Numbered from the stretch's first letter, positions 19,818 to 28,817 are shown. The stretch is 64,000 nt of DNA from Helicobacter turcicus (GCF_019711685.1 NZ_JAIGYQ010000007.1:17589-81588), one strand, 5' to 3'. Notes: generated from the sequence alone by a model not told the origin. Numbers and translations: made by a program.

Positions 19818-20816
19818 GTGCTAGTTGATAGCTTTGGGCGAACCATTGATTATATGCGCATTAGCGTGACGGAACGTTGTAATTTCCGCTGTGCATATTG
19901 TATGCCAAATACTCCAATGGATATTGGCGATGAAAGCCAAGATGTGCCTTTAGATTCTGTGTTAAACTTCATCAAAGTTGCTATAAGTGAAGGTGTAAAA
20001 AAAATCAGAATCACGGGAGGAGAACCACTTTTGCGTTCTAAAATCGTGGAATTTATTGCTAATATTTGCAAAATTGCTCCAGAAATTGACATTGCCCTAA
20101 CCACAAACGCCTTTTTATTAGCCCCTCTTGCGCAGAACTTAAAAGATGCGGGATTAAAACGCATTAATATTTCTTTAGATTCTCTAAGGAGAGATAACAT
20201 TAAGTGTATCTCTAAACGTGATGGGTTAGATAAAATTCTGCTAGGCATACAAGCAGCACACAAAGTAGGATTAAAAATTAAACTCAATATGGTGCCACTG
20301 CGTGGAATCAACGAATATGAGATAGTAGAAATCTTAGAATATGCAATACGACTAGACGTAATGGTGCGCTATATTGAATTTATGGAAAACACGTATGCAA
20401 AAAGTGGAATCGTAGGATTAAAACTCCCTGAAATCCTAGAACATATCCGTAAAAAATATCCAATAAGTCTTTTTGAAAAAGAAATTTTTGGACCCGCTAC
20501 TCTTTTTAAGATTCCAAAACAATCCCTTAAAGAGAAGCTTGATTGTATTTTAGAGAGAGATTATGTTTTTGGGGTGATTGCGCCTCATAATGACGACTTT
20601 TGCAAAACTTGTAATCGCATTCGCTTAAGCAGTGAGGGTAAGCTTATCCCTTGCCTTTATCATGAAAATGCAATTGACATTAAAGAAGCAATGCTGCAAG
20701 GCAATACGCAAGAAATTTTAGAGCGCCTAAAACTCTGCATTCAAACTAAACCAGAAAAAAACGATTGGAATGAAGATTCTATTTCCAAACGCGCCTTTTA
20801 CCAGACAGGTGGCTAA
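19818..20816 (+). CDS. moaA: GTP 3',8-cyclase (molybdopterin biosynthesis)
   Basis: This radical-SAM enzyme begins molybdopterin synthesis from GTP. The N-terminal cluster motif is VTERCNFRCAYCMP, and the GGEPLLR motif and the second 4Fe-4S cysteine motif FCKTCNRIRLSSEGKLIPC are visible. Its 332 residues fit the family. The start is a GTG; two overlapping GTGs (19816 and 19818) follow AGGAGA and only the latter is in frame. It is divergent from mobA, so the pair may share a control region of about 90 bases. Confidence 0.96.
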   Translation: MLVDSFGRTIDYMRISVTERCNFRCAYCMPNTPMDIGDESQDVPLDSVLNFIKVAISEGVKKIRITGGEPLLRSKIVEFIANICKIAPEIDIALTTNAFLLAPLAQNLKDAGLKRINISLDSLRRDNIKCISKRDGLDKILLGIQAAHKVGLKIKLNMVPLRGINEYEIVEILEYAIRLDVMVRYIEFMENTYAKSGIVGLKLPEILEHIRKKYPISLFEKEIFGPATLFKIPKQSLKEKLDCILERDYVFGVIAPHNDDFCKTCNRIRLSSEGKLIPCLYHENAIDIKEAMLQGNTQEILERLKLCIQTKPEKNDWNEDSISKRAFYQTGG

Positions 20817-20927
20817 TTGCAATGGCACAAGCATACAAGAATAAAATCAGTTTCTAAATAATAATAATTTTCTTTTAAGATTCTTTATAATATGATTTTA
20901 CAAACTAAATTTATTTAAGGAGAGACT

Positions 20928-21365
20928 ATGAGTAAAGTTATTCAAAACTTAAAACAAATCCAAGCAGATTCTGCAGTGTTCTACATCAAACTACATAATT
21001 ACCATTGGAATGTTAAAGGTGCGGATTTTCACCCTGTGCATAAGGCATTAGAAGAAATGTATGAAGAGGTAACAGAACAAATGGATTCCGTAGCAGAGCG
21101 CGTGTTACAGCTTGGAGAGAAGCCTTATGTTACACTAAAAGATATGTTAGCGACAAGTAAAATTCAAGAGGATAGTGCGACAAGTTTTGATTCTAAAACA
21201 ATTTTGACAAAAATTCTGCCAGATTATGAATATTTTTTACAAGCTTTTAGGGAGCTTTCAGACATTGCAGGCGAAGCTAATGACAAAGCGACAATTGCCC
21301 TCGCTGATGAAAAAGTAGCAGAGCTAGAAAAAGCAATTTGGATGCTAAAGGCACAACTTGCATAA
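20928..21365 (+). CDS. dps: Dps-type ferritin (DNA-protection / neutrophil-activating protein NapA)
   Basis: This 145-residue four-helix-bundle protein forms a 12-mer that oxidises and stores iron. The ferroxidase-site residues lie in LHNYHWNVKGADFHPVHKAL and in the EMYEEVTEQMDSVAER helix, as expected for Dps. In H. pylori the orthologue is NapA, which activates neutrophils. AAGGAGAGACT precedes the ATG. It is a single gene with its own promoter region (TATAAT-like box near 20889) and a likely terminator downstream. Confidence 0.94.
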   Translation: MSKVIQNLKQIQADSAVFYIKLHNYHWNVKGADFHPVHKALEEMYEEVTEQMDSVAERVLQLGEKPYVTLKDMLATSKIQEDSATSFDSKTILTKILPDYEYFLQAFRELSDIAGEANDKATIALADEKVAELEKAIWMLKAQLA

Positions 21366-21380
21366 ATACAACTTATAAAT

Positions 21381-21421
21381 TTTAGAATCCTTTTTGGGAT
21401 TTTAAAATGTTGCTTTTTTTC
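21381..21421 (+). terminator. Probable rho-independent terminator after dps
   Basis: A 10-base-pair stem (TTTAGAATCC with GGATTTTAAA, one G-T pair) encloses a 6-base loop. A run of eight T follows about 7 bases after the stem. The position, 15 bases after the dps stop, fits a terminator. Confidence 0.5.
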
Positions 21422-21532
21422 TCATTTTGTCTCACTTGATACAAAAACACACAGAATCTTTAACTCCTTATACTATTCTAATAAATACTACTCTAAAATA
21501 ACACCTATTCATTTACACAAGAAGGTAATTTT

Positions 21533-22744
21533 ATGGCATTGACATTTAATTTTTATGCAACTTTACTTATGATGGTTTTTGTTCTGCTTCTAGGGAGATT
21601 TATCATTAATCGCAGTAAGTTTTTGCGTGATTATAATATTCCAGAACCCGTAATTGGTGGAATCATTGTGGCAATTTTGATTTTTATTCTTTACGCTTAT
21701 GGAGGCATTGAATTAAAATTTGATGGCTCTTTGAAAGATCCTTTATTGCTTGCATTTTTCACGAGCATTGGACTAAGCGCAGATTTTGCTTCCTTAAAAA
21801 AAGGGGGGAAACTTTTAATAGGATTTTTATTTATTGTAACAGGGTTATTATTCCTACAAAATATTGTAGGTATCAGTGTAGCGACACTTTTAGGAGTCGA
21901 TCCAGCAATTGGACTATTAGGTGGTTCTGTTACAATGAGTGGCGGACATGGAACAGGTGCTGCTTGGGCGGATATTTTCAAAAATCCACCTTATAGCTTT
22001 GGCGCAGCAACAGAAGTAGCCATAGCAAGTGCGACATTTGGACTTGTAATGGGTGGAATCATAGGCGGACCAGTGGCACACTACTTAATCCAAAAACATA
22101 ACCTAACGCTTCCTCAAGCAAGTGTGCAAGAAGAAGCGCCAACAGGCTTTGAAAAACCAGAAAAAGAGCGCTTAATTACGGCGACTTCTTTTATAGAATC
22201 TCTCGCGCTCATTGTCATTGCGCTTTTTGTTGGAACAGAAGCCCAAAAACTCTTTCAGGGTGAGAGCTTCACATTGCCGACATTTGTTTGGTGCTTATTT
22301 GTTGGGGTAATTTTACGCAATGTTTTACAAGCAACAAAAGTGCATCAAGTTTTTGATAGAGAAGTTTCAGTGATTGGAAATGTCAGCTTGTCGTTATTCC
22401 TTAGCTTTGCGCTAATGACAATTAACCTTTGGCAACTCGTCTCTTTAGCTCTTCCTATGTTAATTATTCTTGCTTGTCAAGTTGTAATGATGGTGCTTTA
22501 TGCAGTGTTTGTTACTTTTAGATTCTGCGGAAGAGATTATGATGCAGCTGTTCTTGCCGCAGGGCATTGTGGATTTGGACTAGGGGCTACACCAACAGCG
22601 ATGGTTAATATGCAAACCGTTACACAACACTATGGACCAAGCCACACAGCATTCATTGTTGTTCCACTTGTTGGGGCATTTTTCATTGACCTTATCAATG
22701 CAATCGTAATTAGTGCTTCGCTAAAACTGCCATTTTTTGGTTAA
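21533..22744 (+). CDS. gltS: Sodium/glutamate symporter
   Basis: GltS imports glutamate with sodium across the inner membrane. The two inverted halves each have a glycine-rich pore loop ([17 protein letters not shown] and [17 protein letters not shown]), the family hallmark, with ten or more hydrophobic segments. Its 403 residues are typical. A 110-base region upstream probably holds its promoter, and AAGGTAATTTT precedes the ATG. queF follows after 14 bases and is likely cotranscribed. Confidence 0.95.
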   Translation: MALTFNFYATLLMMVFVLLLGRFIINRSKFLRDYNIPEPVIGGIIVAILIFILYAYGGIELKFDGSLKDPLLLAFFTSIGLSADFASLKKGGKLLIGFLFIVTGLLFLQNIVGISVATLLGVDPAIGLLGGSVTMSGGHGTGAAWADIFKNPPYSFGAATEVAIASATFGLVMGGIIGGPVAHYLIQKHNLTLPQASVQEEAPTGFEKPEKERLITATSFIESLALIVIALFVGTEAQKLFQGESFTLPTFVWCLFVGVILRNVLQATKVHQVFDREVSVIGNVSLSLFLSFALMTINLWQLVSLALPMLIILACQVVMMVLYAVFVTFRFCGRDYDAAVLAAGHCGFGLGATPTAMVNMQTVTQHYGPSHTAFIVVPLVGAFFIDLINAIVISASLKLPFFG

Positions 22745-22758
22745 ATCTTGGAGCGCAA

Positions 22759-23229
22759 ATGGAATCTCTAAAACATTTGGGTGCAGACACACAATATACA
22801 TTTAACTACAACAAAAGCATTTTGGAGACTTTTGAAAACAAACATAAAGAGCGTGATTATTTTGTAAAGTTTAATTGCCCAGAGTTCACAAGCCTTTGCC
22901 CAATCACAGGACAACCAGATTTTGCGACAATCTACATTAGTTATATTCCTGCGCTTAAAATGGTGGAATCCAAATCCCTAAAACTCTATCTTTTTAGCTT
23001 CCGCAACCACGGTGGATTCCACGAGGACTGCGTCAATACGATTCTAAACGATTTAGTGGAGCTTATGCAGCCACGTTATTTAGAAGTATGGGGGAAATTT
23101 ACTCCGCGCGGTGGGCTTAGCATTGACCCTTATGCGAACTATGGAACTCCAAACACCAAATACGCACAAATGGCAGAATACCGCTTACTAAACCACGACT
23201 TATATCCAGAGAAAATTGATAATCGCTAG
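22759..23229 (+). CDS. queF: NADPH-dependent 7-cyano-7-deazaguanine reductase
   Basis: QueF reduces preQ0 to preQ1 in queuosine tRNA modification. The short unimodular form is seen: catalytic Cys in [18 protein letters not shown], and [20 protein letters not shown] with the substrate-binding Glu and His. Its 156 residues match the short type. Start ATG follows TTGGAGCGCAA. It lies at the edge of the accessory island. Confidence 0.95.
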   Translation: MESLKHLGADTQYTFNYNKSILETFENKHKERDYFVKFNCPEFTSLCPITGQPDFATIYISYIPALKMVESKSLKLYLFSFRNHGGFHEDCVNTILNDLVELMQPRYLEVWGKFTPRGGLSIDPYANYGTPNTKYAQMAEYRLLNHDLYPEKIDNR

Positions 23230-23381
23230 AGGGCTTTAGAAGTTGGAATCCCCTTTTGTAGCTTTTATATTCTAGATTTCGCGTTTTAGCATACAACCTT
23301 TTGCTTCTTGTAATTTTGGATTTCACATTTTTGGAATCCAAAATTAACAAAACATCTAGGATTTTGTAATATTTGAGGAAT

Positions 23382-23532
23382 TCAACCTGAACTCAAAGTT
23401 TTCAAACATACTTTTACAAGACTAAGAGGATTAGAAAATCTTCTGCTAAGAGGTTTAGAAACAGAATAATCACTTTGTATTTCTAGGGGTTTGCTAGGGG
23501 TTTGTAAGAAATGTTTTTACATTAGATAGCAT
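23382..23532 (-). pseudogene. Remnant of the N-terminus of a Cj0814-like gene
   Basis: The 359 bases between queF and the next gene hold only this remnant. An ATG at 23532 with AAGGAG upstream starts a short frame that stops after 12 codons at CCC TAG. One frame over, codons for KPLEIQSDYSVS follow, identical to residues 10-21 of the intact gene at 27314-28627. A 38-base stretch (23455-23492) is identical to 28563-28600. A tandem AACCCCTAG duplication appears to have shifted the frame. It marks the left edge of the island and shows past recombination. Confidence 0.6.
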
Positions 23533-23588
23533 AATATTCTCCTTATTTGCAATCCCTTGCAAGCAAAAAGCATTCCTTTGCGTTGTAT

Positions 23589-23819
23589 TTAGAGCCTCTG
23601 TAAATCTCTCATTTGTGCTAGTGCTAGATTCTTTAAACCTTCTTGGTAATCATTTGGATCTAGTTTGTCCCCTAGAAGTGGCATTGGGCTTTTTAGTTCC
23701 TCTCCGCCTTTGCTTAACATATCTGCAAAGCTCTCGGAGTTGCTTGGAACAATAAAATCACTAGATAATGTAAATAGAGTATGATTGAGTGGAGTGATAT
23801 TTGAGTTAATGTTCTCCAT
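23589..23819 (-). CDS. Small hypothetical protein, partner of prepeptide copy A
   Basis: This 76-residue protein has no signal peptide and is unrecognised. The ATG at 23819 with AGGAGA upstream is preferred over the frame's earlier start at 23852. It is polar (KGGEELKSPMPLLGDKLDP) with a short C-terminal helix. It lies 46 bases downstream of the damaged prepeptide gene on the same strand, in the same relative place as the partner genes of prepeptide copies B and D. A role as an accessory or immunity protein would be speculation. Confidence 0.5.
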   Translation of the reverse strand: MENINSNITPLNHTLFTLSSDFIVPSNSESFADMLSKGGEELKSPMPLLGDKLDPNDYQEGLKNLALAQMRDLQRL

Positions 23820-23865
23820 AAAATCTCCTAATTTATATTTGTGATTTAACACTTTAAGTGTCCTG

Positions 23866-24167
23866 CTAGAAGCAGCAATAAGGGATAAATCTCTTAGCTT
23901 CTCTAATTAATCCACCATCATTATTTAAATCACTATTTTGCACAATATAATATTTTGATACTAAAGTTGGAGTTATAACACGATTGCCAATTTCATACAA
24001 TCCCCCCACAACCTTACGCATCTCCTCATCATTTAAAACCCTAACCCCTAAAGAGTTTTCATTTAATTTACCATGTGTTACAAGGGAGATTAAATCTAAC
24101 TCTTCTGCATAGGAGATACTTATAAATCCTAAACTAAACAATAAAGTTAATAATAACTTTTCATCAT
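23866..24167 (-). pseudogene. Double-glycine prepeptide copy A, frameshifted in the signal peptide
   Basis: Codons from 24141 down encode the family leader (GFISISYAEELDLIS then VLNDEEMRKVVGG) and a 44-residue core ending IPYCCF. The start is broken. The double ATG at 24167/24164 reads ATG AAA AGT and hits a stop. Adding one A to the AAAA run would give MKKLLLTLLFSLGFISISYA, a complete signal peptide in frame. A TATAAT box on the minus strand (24203-24208) lies upstream. The leader is inverted relative to copies B, C and D and differs from copy B at only a few bases in 120. Slippage could restore it, but a 4-A run is short, so fixed loss is more likely. Confidence 0.7.
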
Positions 24168-24289
24168 AGTTGTAACCCTACTTATTAAAATATTCTATAT
24201 GGATTATAACAAAAGAATTAATAAAAGTGGAATATTTATTGCTAGTTTGTATGGATAATACTTTGATAAACTTTACAAAAAGGAACACT

Positions 24290-25150
24290 ATGTTTAAAAG
24301 GATTTTACTCTCTATTTTTATTTTATTTTCACTTAGCTTTGCCTCTGATCCTATTACTTTAGATTCACTTTTTAAAAAACAAATTGGTTTAAGAAGTATT
24401 ACAAGTATCAGCTATTTAAGTAGTGGTAATGCTTATATTTATAATATGTATCCAACACTTCTAGCACAACCTGATACAAAAACTTGGACAGATACTAAAC
24501 AACTCTCTATTAATCAAACTTTTATCTATACCATTGCACCTAAATTTGATATTCTTATAGCTGGTAATGGAAGCTATAAACAAAATGAATATGTAAGTAA
24601 TTTTGGGTTTTCTTACAATACTGAAAGAAGTTTTGATTTTGATTCTTTATGGATTGGTGGGATTTATACAGGAGATTCTATTGGTGGTGTATTTGTCCCA
24701 CAAGTTACATTACAAAGTGGAATACTTCAAAGAGAAAAACACTTTAACGAGAATAAAAACTTTACTTTTAAATCTTTTTCTGCACAATTTGCATTAAAAA
24801 ACTATTCTGATCCTGTTGTATCCTCTATCTATATTGGTGGAATTTATAATGCAAATAGAAACTTTGATTATGGAGAATTAGAATATGGCAATAGTATTAA
24901 TTTTGGATTTGATATGTCTGTTATTCTAAGTCCTAAGATTTCTTTAGATGCGGGATTAGGGCAAAGATACCAAACAAGTTCTAAATTTGAAGGCAGAAAA
25001 ACTTCAAATTCCTATTCCATTCCTACATTTTCTTTAGGCGCAACTTATAGTATAAATTCTGATACTGCTATTTCCGTATCTGGCACTGCTGGTGGAAGCT
25101 CATCTGCTCCTGATAGCGTTTTTACAATAAGTTTGTGGAAGAAGTTTTAA
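24290..25150 (+). CDS. Outer-membrane beta-barrel protein, candidate exporter of the prepeptide island
   Basis: The ATG at 24290 with AAGGAACA upstream begins a signal peptide (MFKRILLSIFILFSLSFAS). About 265 mature residues follow with the alternating aromatic strands of a beta-barrel (SLWIGGIYTGDSIGG, SSIYIGGIYNANRNF, YSIPTFSLGATYSI) and a C-terminal phenylalanine (ISLWKKF), the usual outer-membrane insertion signal. I cannot name the family; it looks like the Phenol_MetA_deg/FapF-type transporter barrels, without an N-terminal coiled coil. It is divergent from prepeptide copy A and just upstream of copy B, so it could be the exit pore for the mature peptides (inference). Confidence 0.65.
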   Translation: MFKRILLSIFILFSLSFASDPITLDSLFKKQIGLRSITSISYLSSGNAYIYNMYPTLLAQPDTKTWTDTKQLSINQTFIYTIAPKFDILIAGNGSYKQNEYVSNFGFSYNTERSFDFDSLWIGGIYTGDSIGGVFVPQVTLQSGILQREKHFNENKNFTFKSFSAQFALKNYSDPVVSSIYIGGIYNANRNFDYGELEYGNSINFGFDMSVILSPKISLDAGLGQRYQTSSKFEGRKTSNSYSIPTFSLGATYSINSDTAISVSGTAGGSSSAPDSVFTISLWKKF

Positions 25151-25203
25151 GTTTATGGAAGTTTTAAAAATGCTTTGTTAACTGACATTATAGATTGCTA
25201 TGA

Positions 25204-25269
25204 TTGCATTTTATCTTTAAGTTTTGGCAGATTATAATTTAAGAATTAAGGTTAAAAAAAGGGGTAACA
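25204..25269 (+). promoter_or_regulatory. Repeated promoter region of prepeptide copy B
   Basis: This stretch, with TATAAT at 25233-25238 and the ribosome-binding run GGGGTAACA, is nearly identical to 29871-29938 upstream of copy D. Conservation of the whole leader region suggests the copies are expressed together. The sigma factor cannot be told: a TTGGCA lies upstream of TATAAT, but the spacing is too short for a normal -35 and there is no -12 GC for sigma-54. Confidence 0.5.
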
Positions 25270-25764
25270 ATGAAAAAGCTAATTTTAGGAATCTTTTTAA
25301 GTTTAGGATTTATAAGTATCTCCTATGCAGAAGAGTTAGATTTAATCTCTCTTGCAACACATGGTAAGTTAAATGAAAACTCTTTAGGGGTTAGGGTTTT
25401 AAACGATGAGGAGATGCGTAAGGTTGTGGGGGGAGCTTATTTAAGCGGTAGAATCCCAAAGGATTATGGCATAGTTAGCAATTTTGGACAGAATATCTAT
25501 TATACAGCTTATTATGAAGTTGAATTAGATGCAAGAGATTCTCCCTATTTTAATCTTGGCTCAAATTACTATGCAGCGGTCGCAACCACTTATGATTTTA
25601 GAACAAATAGAATCACAACTGAAGTTGTAAAAATTAACAACAATAATTCAAGTGATGTCAAAACAATTAATTTTCAAAACAATGTCATAAGTAAAATTAA
25701 AAATTTCAATCAAGTAAGAGATTGGATAAAATCAGATAAAAGTAATATTAAATATTTCAGATAG
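25270..25764 (+). CDS. Sec-exported double-glycine prepeptide copy B
   Basis: This intact 164-residue prepeptide has residues 1-20 as a Sec signal (MKKLILGIFLSLGFISISYA). Residues 21-55 form a second leader ending VLNDEEMRKVVGG, close to the LSxEELxxVxGG pattern of bacteriocin and Nif11-type leaders cut by C39 peptidases. The 109-residue core is rich in Tyr, Asn and Ser and ends IKYFR. Having both signals in one protein is unusual, because GG leaders normally direct ABC export. A C39 peptidase with a signal peptide is encoded 6 kb downstream. The core matches nothing I know; a structural, amyloid or antimicrobial role are all possible. Confidence 0.75.
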   Translation: MKKLILGIFLSLGFISISYAEELDLISLATHGKLNENSLGVRVLNDEEMRKVVGGAYLSGRIPKDYGIVSNFGQNIYYTAYYEVELDARDSPYFNLGSNYYAAVATTYDFRTNRITTEVVKINNNNSSDVKTINFQNNVISKIKNFNQVRDWIKSDKSNIKYFR

Positions 25765-25785
25765 GATTTAATAAGGAGAAAATGA

Positions 25786-26784
25786 ATGTTGGTCTCATCT
25801 GTTACAAATGCCCATTTGTATATGCAAGGTAGCGTAGCAAATGCAACACAAAATTCAAAACAGCAAACTTTAAGTGATGATGAAGCAAGGCAAAAATTAA
25901 ATTACATAACAAGTGATTATCCCCGTGCCCTTAGGGAAAATCTTATTGATCATAGTCTTATTGTTAATACTGACTTAGCTGTAGAGGGAACTTTTTTATT
26001 TGATAAAATTGAAAAAAAACTTGCAAACAAACCTATGCCAAGTGAAGATGAATTTTTGCAAGATTTGGATTTCCTATCTAAGCAAATGGATACAATCTTG
26101 ATACAAGGGATTAAGCAAGATGAAAACAATCAAGAGTTAAAGAATCTACTTGCATATTATTTAATGATTGGCAGAGATAAAGAAAACTTTCGTGCACCAA
26201 CGGATATATATATGCAAAAAAGAAGTGCAGCCTTAGAAGCTCTTTCTAGTTTGGAGAATGGAACAAAGCTAAATGATTTTGATGACATTATGTTTAATTA
26301 CATGATTGAATCCTCATTATTGGCATTCAATGTCAGCGCTTTTTTTCATTTTGCAGATGGATTGGGTATGCTAAGTCAGGAGCAAAAAAGCAAGATTGGA
26401 AGTGCTTTAGAGAATATGCAAGTCTATGCCCTAAATCAAGGTGGATTTTTAGGCAATAAATCTTTTAAACTAGGGAATGCGGTTATTTCTTGGGATGGAG
26501 GGGAGCCATTTGAACCTTACTCCAATGTAGCAGTCCAAATAACATTCCTAAAACCTGACAATCCTCTTGTCTCCAACTTTGATTCCACCCAAAGCATTTT
26601 TGAAATCCTAGAACAAAAAGACAGACTAGAAAGAAAAAATCAAGAACTAAAAGAAGAGTCAAAAAAACAACAAGCCTTAAAAGATTCTGGAATCTCTAAT
26701 ACAACTTTTATTAAAACAGATTCTAAAAGTGATTCTATAATGCAAACATTGCTTAAGGATTCTCAAAAAAGCAAGGATACATAA
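25786..26784 (+). CDS. Hypothetical protein with shared coiled-coil tail, partner of prepeptide copy B
   Basis: This 332-residue protein has no signal peptide or membrane segment and is largely helical. Its last 70 residues, from NFDSTQSIFEILEQKDRLE on, form a charged coiled coil followed by a Ser/Thr-rich tail. That tail is repeated in the broken genes at 28827-29813 and 32040-33123, while the N-terminal parts have diverged. It begins 21 bases after prepeptide B with AAGGAGAAAA. A polar, unprocessed N-terminus would suit flagellar-type export, but this is a guess. Tail identity at DNA level indicates recent gene conversion. Confidence 0.6.
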   Translation: MLVSSVTNAHLYMQGSVANATQNSKQQTLSDDEARQKLNYITSDYPRALRENLIDHSLIVNTDLAVEGTFLFDKIEKKLANKPMPSEDEFLQDLDFLSKQMDTILIQGIKQDENNQELKNLLAYYLMIGRDKENFRAPTDIYMQKRSAALEALSSLENGTKLNDFDDIMFNYMIESSLLAFNVSAFFHFADGLGMLSQEQKSKIGSALENMQVYALNQGGFLGNKSFKLGNAVISWDGGEPFEPYSNVAVQITFLKPDNPLVSNFDSTQSIFEILEQKDRLERKNQELKEESKKQQALKDSGISNTTFIKTDSKSDSIMQTLLKDSQKSKDT

Positions 26785-26862
26785 AAGATTCTTTGAGTGA
26801 TTGTGTAACACTTTTTAAAAAAAGCAAAAGTTAAAAATATTTTGCATTTTATTTTTAAGTTT
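26571..26862 (+). repeat. 292-base direct repeat, copy 1 (copy 2 at 29600-29891)
   Basis: From CTCCAACTTT to TTTTTAAGTTT the sequence reads the same as 29600-29891 as far as I can follow by eye. It covers the coiled-coil tail codons, the stop and the spacer up to the prepeptide promoter. A related inverted copy of the tail lies at about 32060-32265. These repeats provide substrates for deletion and inversion of the island. Confidence 0.75.
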
Positions 26863-27286
26863 AGGATTTATAAGTATCTCCTATGCAGAAGAGTTAGATT
26901 TAATCTCCCTTGCAACACATGGTAAATTAAATGAAAACTCTTTAGGGGTTAGAGTTTTAAATGATGAGGAGATGCGTAAGGTTGTGGGGGGAGCAATTTC
27001 GTATGTTAAAACCGAGAGAATATATAATTTGTATTCAAATAATTATTATTTAATTACCGAATCTTTTGGTAGCCCATTGTATAGTGATTATATTAAGGCA
27101 ATTAATCCAAATGTAGAGTCGCTTTATCTAGTGCATAGATACCACTTGAAGTATCCTTGGTCTTATTCGGGAAAATATCAAAAGAGTTGGCTAGAAGTGA
27201 GAGATAATCGCACAAATAGGGTTATTAGGCAACCATTTATAAAGAAATTTGAGCGGACTTATGGTTATACAAAATATTACAGATGA
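26861..27286 (+). pseudogene. Double-glycine prepeptide copy C, promoter and start deleted
   Basis: The frame encodes LGFISISYAEELDLIS, the GG leader and a 97-residue Tyr-rich core ending GYTKYYR. The sequence before the signal peptide is the spacer found upstream of copy D, joined at TTTTTAAGTTT. That 11-mer occurs both in the spacer and inside the signal-peptide codons of copy B, so a deletion between the two removed the promoter, ribosome site and first codons. No ATG, GTG or TTG lies in frame before the leader. The core is open and could serve as a silent donor. Confidence 0.7.
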
Positions 27287-27313
27287 CACAACAAGCTTAT
27301 AATCTATAAAAAT

Positions 27314-28627
27314 CTATATGATAGATGAGATAGTGCTGTTTGCATATTCCATAAAAGCTTTGTCTTGTAAGGCTAATTGCATAGCATTAGGAGTCTTATA
27401 TTCCCATTCTAAAAAATTGCTTATATCAATATTGTCAGGCAATAAATGTGGTTCTTTATTGCCTTTCATAAAATAGTAATAAAGCCACATATTGCATTCA
27501 ATGCTAGATTGTATAAAATCATTGGTGCTTAAAATACCTTCTTTTATTGCACTATAATTTTTTATGCTATCTCCACCATAATAAAACTGCTCAAACTTTT
27601 CCCAGCTTTTTTGATATTCACTTTTTATTGTTTCAGGGGATTGTGCCTTGAATACTGCCCCCTGTTGCGCTATAAAGGCTATCAATAGTCCCTCTTTTGA
27701 GATTTTGTCATCATTAATATATTTTGAAATACTATAGGTTTCGTCACACAGATAAAAATCATTTTTATGAATAGGACTGCTTTTATCAAGGGAGCAAAAC
27801 AAATTTTTAGCCCCATTATCCAGTGCAAATGTAGATAAAGATTTATTTTTCTCTAAAGCAGATTCCAATTCTTTTTGAGAGTGATAAACCTGTTTTAATG
27901 TAACTTCTCCTGTTGCATTGTTTTGGCTATCATAGGCGATACCTGCTGGAAAATATTGGTTTAACTCTTTAATGGTATAGAAATCTTTTGTGAAATCTTT
28001 AGCTAAAGGTTCTAATTGAGAGTAAGCCCATTTAAAGACGCTTGCAATATCAAGCTTGTCAAAGTGGCTTTGTCCATTGGCAAGTGGTAAGTTTCTAGAA
28101 TAATACACACCATTTTTAAGAGTAAAATGCTTACTTGCTTCGCTTGGGATAAGCATTGTATTTGGTTTTACATATTTTGCATACATTTTATCTAGTGTCT
28201 CTTTATGAATTTTATAATCACTTGGTAAGCCCGCTGCTTTATTAAAATCTTCTCCCATAAAGCCATTTTTATCTACACTATATCCCTCAAAAGTATTTTT
28301 AGAATCTTTTGCATTAAGATTCTTGTTTATCTCCGATAAATTTGGCAATGTTAAAAAATCTTGCATTTGGCTTATTGCCTTTGTAGCTAGAGTTTGTTCT
28401 TGCTCCAATGTGTTTTTGAAGCTAAGGAGGTTAGTAGTATTTGAAGTCAAATAGGAATGCGTTTGTATATTAAGATTTGGGAGAGGGATACTACTCTGCG
28501 TAGCCACCCCCGACTTTTTTAATTCATTTTGCAAGGATTGTATATAAATTTCTCTACGAGCATTAGAAACAGAATAATCACTTTGTATTTCTAGGGGTTT
28601 ATAATGTGAAATTGTGTTAAGCTGCAT
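27314..28627 (-). CDS. Cj0814-like protein, possibly flagellum-dependent secreted
   Basis: This 437-residue protein has no signal peptide. The N-terminus (MQLNTISHYKPLEIQSDYSVS) is polar. The middle has GYSVDKNGFMGEDFNKAAGLP, a calcium-loop-like DKNGFMGEDFN pattern often seen in this group, and the C-terminus is helical. From memory this resembles the Campylobacter Cj0814 family, annotated as flagellar-dependent secreted proteins; I could not check this. AGGAGGTTACT precedes the ATG. A remnant of a second copy is found at 23382-23532. It lies between prepeptide copy C and a broken coiled-coil-tail gene, on the opposite strand. Confidence 0.55.
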   Translation of the reverse strand: MQLNTISHYKPLEIQSDYSVSNARREIYIQSLQNELKKSGVATQSSIPLPNLNIQTHSYLTSNTTNLLSFKNTLEQEQTLATKAISQMQDFLTLPNLSEINKNLNAKDSKNTFEGYSVDKNGFMGEDFNKAAGLPSDYKIHKETLDKMYAKYVKPNTMLIPSEASKHFTLKNGVYYSRNLPLANGQSHFDKLDIASVFKWAYSQLEPLAKDFTKDFYTIKELNQYFPAGIAYDSQNNATGEVTLKQVYHSQKELESALEKNKSLSTFALDNGAKNLFCSLDKSSPIHKNDFYLCDETYSISKYINDDKISKEGLLIAFIAQQGAVFKAQSPETIKSEYQKSWEKFEQFYYGGDSIKNYSAIKEGILSTNDFIQSSIECNMWLYYYFMKGNKEPHLLPDNIDISNFLEWEYKTPNAMQLALQDKAFMEYANSTISSII

Positions 28628-28667
28628 AGTAACCTCCTATGCAATCCTTAGCAAATTTCATTCCAAA

Positions 28668-28817
28668 TTAATTAAAATAGCCTAAGCAAACACTCTTACA
28701 ATTAAAACCTATAATATAGATATTTTCAAGATGGTTAAATCCCATATAACTTAGCAAAAATAAAAATAAAATTAATGCTATTGCTATACCAATTATCGCA
28801 GGTAATAGATTTAGCAC
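28668..28817 (-). CDS. Possible tiny single-span membrane protein
   Basis: An open frame from a GTG gives 49 residues with one strong membrane helix (LPAIIGIAIALILFLFLLSYM) and a short tail. No clear ribosome-binding site is visible, and the frame continues upstream without an ATG, so it may be the end of a truncated gene. It fills part of the gap between two island genes. Confidence 0.25.
   Translation of the reverse strand: MLNLLPAIIGIAIALILFLFLLSYMGFNHLENIYIIGFNCKSVCLGYFN

Noticed and set aside
23866..24141. A TTG start at 24141 giving an intact 91-residue prepeptide
   Set aside because: It would remove most of the signal peptide, and no ribosome-binding site precedes it; the upstream ATG with one missing base explains the sequence better.
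25215..25240. Sigma-54 promoter (TTGGCA) before prepeptide copy B
   Set aside because: No GC at the -12 position and the spacing is wrong; a TATAAT box fits better.
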